A stretch of DNA of 10,340 bases from Bacteroidales bacterium. GTDB lineage: Bacteria; Bacteroidota; Bacteroidia; Bacteroidales; Bacteroidaceae. The DNA is taken from the NCBI GenBank assembly GCA_004558535.1, contig SFCP01000059.1, positions 1 through 10,340 of the forward strand. Reading direction: 5' to 3'. The position numbers and the translations under genes are program-made. The notes beneath the pieces were generated by a model. It searched no databases. It saw nothing but the letters and a program-made list of their open reading frames with translations, and had not been told where the DNA came from. The stretch's first letter is position 1. The number at the start of each line of letters is the position of its first letter. Positions 6,935 through 10,340 of the stretch are shown in pieces.

Positions 6935-6942
6935 TATTTTTG
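6935..6942 (+). promoter_or_regulatory. -7 box for mscL
   Basis: The sequence is TATTTTTG, identical to the opposing gapA box and only 12 bp from it. Transcription would start near 6948, about 25 nt before the mscL ATG. No TTG is seen at the -33 position. The spacing means the two promoters share DNA and cannot easily be occupied at once. Confidence 0.6.
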
Positions 6943-6972
6943 CACCAAGTTTAATGGATAAAAAAATTAAAA

Positions 6973-7392
6973 ATGGGAAAATCTAAATTTTTCAAGGAGT
7001 TCAAGGACTTTGCGGTCAAGGGTAATGCCATTGATATGGCTGTCGGTGTCATTGTTGGAGGTGCCTTTGGCAAGATAGTCACCAGCATTGTCAACGATAT
7101 CATTATGCCGCCCATCGGATGGCTTACCGGTGGCGTCAACTTCACGGATCTGAAGTGGGAAATAGGCAAGACGATGACCGATGGCGTAGAAACCGTGGTG
7201 ACATTGAACTATGGAAATTTCCTGCAGACTTGTTTGGATTTTCTGATTATTGCTTTCTGCGTATTTCTGATGGTTCGTGCCATTATTAAGTTGAAGCGGC
7301 CGAAAGCAGAGGAGAAGCCGGCGCCCGCAGCTCCCTCGAACGAAGAAAAGTTGCTTGCCGAAATCCGAGATTTGTTGAAGGAGAAGAAATAA
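6973..7392 (+). CDS. mscL: Large-conductance mechanosensitive channel MscL
   Basis: This 139-residue protein is close to the usual MscL length of about 135. It forms a homopentameric inner-membrane pore that opens under membrane tension and releases solutes during hypo-osmotic shock. The sequence shows the amphipathic N-terminus (MGKSKFFKEFKDFAVKGN) and TM1 with the gate-lining small residues (DMAVGVIVGGAFGKIVTS). The hairpin MPPIGWLTGG and a periplasmic loop follow, then TM2 (LDFLIIAFCVFLMVRAIIKL, about 86-105), a charged and Pro/Ala-rich linker, and the C-terminal helix (EEKLLAEIRDLLKEKK). The start gives the canonical N-terminus; an out-of-frame ATG at 6954 is ignored. It diverges from gapA and is separated by 214 bp from guaA. 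No terminator is obvious after it. Confidence 0.97.
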   Translation: MGKSKFFKEFKDFAVKGNAIDMAVGVIVGGAFGKIVTSIVNDIIMPPIGWLTGGVNFTDLKWEIGKTMTDGVETVVTLNYGNFLQTCLDFLIIAFCVFLMVRAIIKLKRPKAEEKPAPAAPSNEEKLLAEIRDLLKEKK

Positions 7393-7606
7393 GGTGCTTT
7401 TTACGAAAACGTCTTGACGTTCCAGTCGGACGGCGAAGTCTTCTATTCCGAGGATTTCAGGCGCAAGCCTTCGTTGACTCCCAACGGATCTCTTGGCGTC
7501 CGTGGTGCGAATGGTTTGTATGCCTTTTGACCTGTTCCTCCTTTGGGCAATCCAGCCCTTAGGGAGCGGTATAATCTATAGAATACCCAATAGCAATTGA
7601 TATATC
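7393..7606. other. mscL-guaA intergenic region with coding-like sequence but no identifiable gene
   Basis: The mscL frame continues open for 45 codons beyond its TAA, to a TGA at 7528-7530. The extension is protein-like in composition (begins GAFYENVLTFQSDGEVFYSE, ends GANGLYAF) but has no ATG of its own. Antisense frames are also partly open, so this may be a gene remnant, an old duplication or chance. A short dyad AACGTC-TT-GACGTT lies at 7408-7421. The last 45 bp are AT-rich and include an imperfect dyad GGTAT...ATACC (7568-7587). No TAnnTTTG box and no recognisable riboswitch were seen before guaA. Confidence 0.45.
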
Positions 7607-9160
7607 ATGCAACAGAAAATCATTATCCTCGACTTCGGTTCGCAGACAACGCAGCTCATCGGTCGCCGTGTGCGCGAATTGGACACTTTTTGTGAGATAT
7701 TGCCTTACAACAAGTTTCCGCACGACGACCCCTCGGTGATAGGCGTCATCCTGAGCGGTTCGCCTTACAGTGTCTACGACCCCGAAGCGTTCAAGGTAGA
7801 TTTAAGTCGGATCCGTGGCCGTCTGCCCATTCTTGGCATCTGCTACGGAGCGCAGTACATGTCCTATATTTACGGCGGCAAGGTAGAACCGGCCGGCAGT
7901 CGCGAGTATGGTCGTGCCCATCTGCAGAGTTTTGAGAAGCAAAACCCGCTTTTCAAGGATTTTGTGGACCAGTCGCAAGTATGGATGAGCCATGGCGACA
8001 CGATTACGGAAATTCCTGCAGGCTTCCGCGTCATTGCTTCCACCGACAAGGTGAAGTATGCCGCCTATCAGGCAGACAATGAGCCGCTTTGGGGCGTGCA
8101 GTTTCATCCCGAAGTGTTCCATTCCCTGCAAGGAAAGCAGTTGTTGCAAAATTTCGTCGTCGACATTTGCGGCAGCCGGCAGGATTGGAGTCCCGCCTCG
8201 TTTGTAGATACCACTGTGGCCGAGTTGAAAGCCCAGTTGGGCAATGACCGCGTCATTCTCGGCTTGAGTGGTGGTGTGGACAGCTCGGTAGCCGCCGTTC
8301 TGCTCCACAAGGCCATCGGCAGCAACCTCACCTGTATTTTCGTGGACCACGGTATGCTGCGCAAGAACGAGTTCCGCGATGTGCTCCACGACTACGAGTG
8401 TCTGGGGCTCAATGTGGTAGGCGTCGATGCCAGCCAGAAATTTTTCAGCGAGCTGGCCGGCGTAACTGAACCCGAGCGTAAGCGCAAGATAATCGGTAAG
8501 GGCTTCATCGATGTCTTTGATGCCGAGGCCCACAAGATAACGGATGCCAAATGGCTGGCCCAGGGGACGATTTACCCCGACCGCATCGAGAGTCTGAATA
8601 TCACCGGCAAGGTCATCAAGAGCCATCACAATGTGGGTGGCCTGCCCGAGAAGATGCACTTGCAGCTGTGTGAGCCTCTGAAGTGGCTCTTCAAGGACGA
8701 GGTGCGTCGTGTGGGTCGTCAGTTGGGTATGCCCGAGCATCTCATAACCCGCCACCCCTTCCCCGGTCCCGGTTTGGCCGTGCGCATCCTCGGCGACATC
8801 ACGCCCGAGAAGGTGCGTATCCTTCAGGATGCCGACGACATCTTTATTCGTGGCCTGCGCGAATGGCGTGTATCTCTGCCCGATGGCACCGAGGACAGCC
8901 TGTACAATCAAGTATGGCAGGCCGGTGTCATCCTGCTGCCCGTACAGAGTGTGGGCGTGATGGGCGATGAGCGTACCTACGAACGCGCCGTGGCCCTGCG
9001 TGCCGTTACTTCCACCGATGCCATGACGGCCGACTGGGCACACCTGCCCTATGAATTTATGGCCAAGGTCAGCAACGACATCATCAACCACGTCAAGGGC
9101 GTCAACCGCGTATGCTATGACATCTCCTCCAAGCCGCCCGCAACCATCGAGTGGGAATAG
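7607..9160 (+). CDS. guaA: GMP synthase (glutamine-hydrolysing)
   Basis: This 517-residue protein is complete and close to the usual 505-525. It makes GMP from XMP, ATP and glutamine, the last step of guanine nucleotide synthesis, in the cytoplasm. The N-terminal class I glutamine amidotransferase domain (about 1-190) starts with IIILDFGSQTTQLIGRRVRE. It has the nucleophile elbow GICYGAQ with Cys79, and completes the triad with His167 and Glu169 in GVQFHPEV. The ATP-pyrophosphatase domain follows with the P-loop SGGVDSS (221-227). The C-terminal dimerisation domain ends with the family-typical KPPATIEWE. HHNVGGLPEKM and RHPFPGPGLAVR are conserved synthase motifs. The start matches the canonical N-terminus. 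The gene appears monocistronic, ending at the terminator at 9241-9273. Confidence 0.98.
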   Translation: MQQKIIILDFGSQTTQLIGRRVRELDTFCEILPYNKFPHDDPSVIGVILSGSPYSVYDPEAFKVDLSRIRGRLPILGICYGAQYMSYIYGGKVEPAGSREYGRAHLQSFEKQNPLFKDFVDQSQVWMSHGDTITEIPAGFRVIASTDKVKYAAYQADNEPLWGVQFHPEVFHSLQGKQLLQNFVVDICGSRQDWSPASFVDTTVAELKAQLGNDRVILGLSGGVDSSVAAVLLHKAIGSNLTCIFVDHGMLRKNEFRDVLHDYECLGLNVVGVDASQKFFSELAGVTEPERKRKIIGKGFIDVFDAEAHKITDAKWLAQGTIYPDRIESLNITGKVIKSHHNVGGLPEKMHLQLCEPLKWLFKDEVRRVGRQLGMPEHLITRHPFPGPGLAVRILGDITPEKVRILQDADDIFIRGLREWRVSLPDGTEDSLYNQVWQAGVILLPVQSVGVMGDERTYERAVALRAVTSTDAMTADWAHLPYEFMAKVSNDIINHVKGVNRVCYDISSKPPATIEWE

Positions 9161-9240
9161 AGAAGCGATGTATGTGCTTCGGAGGGAATTTCCGGCCGCC
9201 GGAGAAAGTCGGTAGAACTCCGTTTCCCGCATGCATGCAG

Positions 9241-9273
9241 GGGCTTGTTCCTATTTGGGGACAGGCCCTTTTT
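9241..9273 (+). terminator. Intrinsic terminator of guaA
   Basis: GGGCTTGTTCC (9241-9251) pairs with GGGACAGGCCC (9258-9268) over 11 bp including two G-T wobbles, with loop TATTTG, followed by five T (9269-9273). It lies 80 bp after the guaA stop. A smaller hairpin GAAGC/GCTTC (9162-9166 / 9176-9180) follows the stop directly. Confidence 0.88.
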
Positions 9274-9460
9274 GCGTGTCGTGGGGCGGCGTTGGTGCGG
9301 TACGGCATTGCGGCGAGGAAGCAGGCGCATCCTGTTGCTCCGGGTGCGGTCGGGCGAAGATGTGGGGCCTGCCGGAATTGCCGGACGTCACTCCACGTCC
9401 CGCGGATAGCCTCGCGCGCACGCGTTATACCATTATTTTGTCCTGAAAAAGCGTGCAAAC
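9274..9460. other. GC-rich intergenic stretch with no gene seen
   Basis: This follows the guaA terminator. Open frames cross it on both strands but none has recognisable protein sequence. The only structure noted is a perfect 6-bp dyad GGACGT/ACGTCC (9383-9388 and 9395-9400). Base composition is noticeably GC-rich until about 9420, then AT-richer. Confidence 0.5.
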
Positions 9461-9503
9461 CCTGTATCCATGCTTGCATGTGGTTGATAAACAGGTGGAT
9501 GCA

Positions 9504-9534
9504 GGTGTATAGTTGGCTTGTGAAACTATACACC
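9504..9534. repeat. Perfect 11-bp inverted repeat
   Basis: GGTGTATAGTT (9504-9514) and AACTATACACC (9524-9534) are exact inverted copies around a 9-bp centre. Alternative pairings overlap it. CCTGTATCCA (9461-9470) pairs with TGGATGCAGG (9496-9505), with one G-T. CAGGTGG (9492-9498) pairs with CCACCTG (9558-9564). Such mutually exclusive stems would suit a structured RNA or a regulator-binding site; no T-run follows on either strand. Confidence 0.75.
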
Positions 9535-9560
9535 AACTGTTCATTGTCCCCGTCGGGCCA

Positions 9561-9614
9561 CCTGCAGGGGCCTGCCTTCGTTTGCTGTTGAAAGAAAGGC
9601 GAGCCCCGTGCAGG
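9561..9614. repeat. Long hairpin-forming dyad of 16 base pairs
   Basis: CCTGCAGGGGC (9561-9571) pairs with GCCCC-G-TGCAGG (9603-9614, one bulged G). A 2x2 internal loop (CT/GA) follows, then GCCTT (9574-9578) pairs with AAGGC (9596-9600), leaving a 17-nt loop. The regular stacked layout looks more like an RNA structure than a simple terminator. No T-run follows on either strand. Confidence 0.7.
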
Positions 9615-9639
9615 GAAGTCTCGGTCCGAGAAAACATGA

Positions 9640-9689
9640 AAGACCACCAAAAGTACTGCGTCGTAGGAGGGCAGTGCCTTGGTGGTCTT
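9640..9689. repeat. Hairpin-forming dyad AAGACCACCAA / TTGGTGGTCTT
   Basis: There is a perfect 11-bp outer stem (9640-9650 with 9679-9689), a short asymmetric internal loop, then a 5-bp inner stem ACTGC/GCAGT (9655-9659 with 9671-9675) and an 11-nt loop. On the minus strand the hairpin is followed by T-rich but interrupted sequence (TTTCATGTTTTC), so a weak leftward terminator is possible. Confidence 0.65.
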
Positions 9690-9699
9690 CAACCTAACC

Positions 9700-9718
9700 A
9701 AAAAACAGTTTTTACTGT
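9700..9718 (-). terminator. Terminator-like end of the candidate small RNA
   Basis: A perfect 5-bp stem ACAGT/ACTGT with a 4-nt loop is followed on the minus strand by a T-run (complement of A 9700-9705). Upstream A-run 9721-9726 (as T on plus) can extend pairing past a 2-nt bulge. On the plus strand GA separates the stem from TTTTTT, so leftward termination is favoured although both are possible. Confidence 0.5.
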
Positions 9719-9786
9719 GATTTTTTCCGTGGGGAGAGCGGCGGTAAAGCCGTCTCGGCCCGGTCAAAATAACATTCAACCTTACA
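9700..9786 (-). ncRNA. Candidate small RNA of about 87 nt on the minus strand
   Basis: A minus-strand promoter (9792-9821) predicts a start near 9785-9787. The transcript would begin with AT-rich sequence, then fold GAGACGGC (complement of 9749-9756) with GCCGCTCTC (complement of 9734-9742, one bulge) around loop TTTACC. It would end at the hairpin ACAGT-AAAA-ACTGT followed by six T. I see no open reading frame of note in it. Promoter, stable hairpin and terminator within 125 bp of otherwise gene-free DNA is the usual appearance of an intergenic sRNA. I do not recognise the family. The terminator stem is short and AT-rich, which is the weakest element of the call. Confidence 0.45.
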
Positions 9787-9791
9787 AGATG

Positions 9792-9821
9792 CAAATATAT
9801 GAAATTTTCAAACCATTGCAA
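9792..9821 (-). promoter_or_regulatory. Minus-strand promoter with both -33 and -7 boxes
   Basis: Reading leftward, ATTG (TTG complement of 9819-9821) is followed after 19 bp by TATATTTG (complement of 9792-9799). This fits the Bacteroidetes primary sigma consensus in sequence and spacing. No protein gene lies downstream on this strand before antisense guaA. Confidence 0.6.
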
Positions 9822-10178
9822 TGTTTTTAATAAAAAATTTTGTCTGCCCGATGAATTTTTAGGTTGAAAATAACAATAAGATAGGAAATCGGGGTGCGAA
9901 GTTGGATTTTTGAAGGCAGGAGAGGGGGCGTCGGCACTCTTTTCCGTTTTTGACGGAGGCTTGCAGGCTGCTGCCTGTCGGAGGCTTTCAAAATAGGCAA
10001 GCGCTTTTTCCCGGGGCAAACTGCCCTCTGCGCATAAGGCCCAGCCTTGAAAGTCCGGAAGTGGCCTTTCTCGCAAATGGCGAACCATGCCTTTGCGATT
10101 GCAGCAACGATCCATCGCAGTGCAGCGAGCCATTTCATTTACACAGGCGGCGAAGAGCGCGTCCCTTGGGTATTCTCT
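9822..10178. other. Gene-free stretch with minor dyads
   Basis: No convincing gene is seen on either strand. Small dyads include CAGGC-TGCT-GCCTG (9964-9977), GGGCA-AAC-TGCCC (10014-10026) and the longer-range pair CTTTCAA (9985-9991) / TTGAAAG (10047-10053) that could enclose the second. GGAGGCTT is repeated directly at about 9955 and 9980. AGGTTGAA at 9861-9868 is an inverted copy of the TTCAACCT found at 9688-9695 and 9775-9782. A structured RNA is conceivable but no promoter was identified for it. Confidence 0.4.
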
Positions 10179-10198
10179 ACCTATAATATTGTATAGGT
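10179..10198. repeat. AT-rich 20-bp palindrome ACCTATA / TATAGGT
   Basis: Perfect 7-bp arms (10179-10185 and 10192-10198) flank ATATTG. The element closely resembles the dyad at 1419-1439 upstream of the DUF4421-type gene. It lies about 60 bp upstream of the promoter at 10255-10286 and could be an operator or part of another promoter class. Confidence 0.6.
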
Positions 10199-10254
10199 CG
10201 GTGGAAGCTATGTAGGGGGTGTGCTGGACAAATGTTAAAATGGGAAAGACCGCA

Positions 10255-10286
10255 TTTGCTTTTCGTCGAAAAATGTAGTATATTTG
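10255..10286 (+). promoter_or_regulatory. Textbook Bacteroidetes promoter at the right edge
   Basis: TTTG (10255-10258), a 20-bp spacer and TATATTTG (10279-10286) match the -33/-7 consensus of the primary sigma factor exactly. Transcription should start near 10291. It is the best promoter match in the window. Any gene it serves lies beyond 10340 or is the tiny hairpin transcript that follows. Confidence 0.8.
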
Positions 10287-10293
10287 CCTTAGC

Positions 10294-10335
10294 AAAGGAG
10301 GAAACCGTACACAGCAGGCGGCTTCCTCCTTTTTT
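10294..10335 (+). terminator. Terminator-like hairpin directly after the promoter
   Basis: AAAGGAGGAA (10294-10303) pairs perfectly with TTCCTCCTTT (10323-10332). After one A-C mismatch a further CCG/CGG pairs, leaving an 11-nt loop; six T (10330-10335) follow the GC-rich part. It begins within about 5 nt of the predicted transcription start, so it would be either an early attenuator, a 5'-stabilising stem or the whole of a very short RNA. Confidence 0.7.
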
Positions 10336-10340
10336 AAGTC

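Noticed and set aside
6954..6986. Ten-codon upstream reading frame overlapping the mscL start
   Set aside because: It is out of frame and lysine-rich because of the A-rich leader. Nothing but its ATG supports it.
7393..7606. Purine riboswitch before guaA
   Set aside because: No conserved purine-aptamer core or paired three-way-junction arms could be found in this spacer.
7802..9232. 476-codon open frame antisense to guaA
   Set aside because: It is a mirror of the guaA codon pattern in GC-rich DNA. guaA is a complete canonical protein, and this frame has no family features.
9504..9534. Phage or integrative-element attachment site
   Set aside because: The perfect dyad has no integrase, tRNA or direct-repeat partner in the window, so an RNA structure or regulator site is a simpler reading.
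10047..10058. RNase P RNA fragment (GAAAGTCCGG resembles its conserved core)
   Set aside because: The match is too short, and the other conserved RNase P segments are missing from the flanking sequence.
9102..10295. 397-codon open frame on the minus strand covering the whole right-hand spacer
   Set aside because: It runs through the guaA terminator, the candidate small RNA and its promoter and ends antisense inside guaA. Its residues (many C, R, P, H with no motif) look like non-coding GC-rich DNA.

Overview
The window looks like a chromosomal segment of a Bacteroidales bacterium, most likely Bacteroidaceae or a close relative. Four things support this. Sequences matching the Bacteroidetes -7 box (TAnnTTTG) precede most genes, and at 10255-10286 a box sits 20 bp from a TTTG -33 box. 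Purine-rich Shine-Dalgarno sequences are largely absent. There is a secreted protein of the Bacteroidetes-restricted DUF4421 type. The block ROK glucokinase / gapA / mscL / guaA is housekeeping content I associate with this order from memory. The genes are moderately GC-rich and the promoters AT-rich.

Layout. Positions 1-211 (minus) hold the 5' end of an unidentified membrane-anchored protein. It diverges from a Gfo/Idh/MocA oxidoreductase (383-1372), followed on the plus strand by a DUF4421-type secreted protein (1450-2643) and a uracil-DNA-glycosylase-superfamily protein (2694-3290). A fucosyltransferase-like glycosyltransferase (3313-4203, minus) converges on these and diverges from a ROK glucokinase (4443-5423). 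Glucokinase and GAPDH (gapA, 5784-6794, minus) converge on a 360-bp spacer with two tandem-repeat families and one terminator for each direction. gapA and mscL (6973-7392) diverge from interlocked promoters. guaA (7607-9160) follows and ends at a clear intrinsic terminator.

From 9274 to the end (about 1,070 bp) I see no credible protein gene. This stretch is rich in dyads. It holds a candidate small RNA of about 87 nt on the minus strand (promoter 9792-9821, terminator-like end 9700-9718). At the right edge a textbook promoter fires almost directly into a terminator-like hairpin (10255-10335).

The genes are mostly independent housekeeping units: glucose phosphorylation and lower glycolysis (glk, gapA), osmotic safety valve (mscL), GMP synthesis (guaA), base-excision repair (glycosylase) and surface-sugar modification (fucosyltransferase-like). 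I found no defence island, mobile element, CRISPR array, tRNA or rRNA. The observations most worth a second look are in the non-coding DNA.
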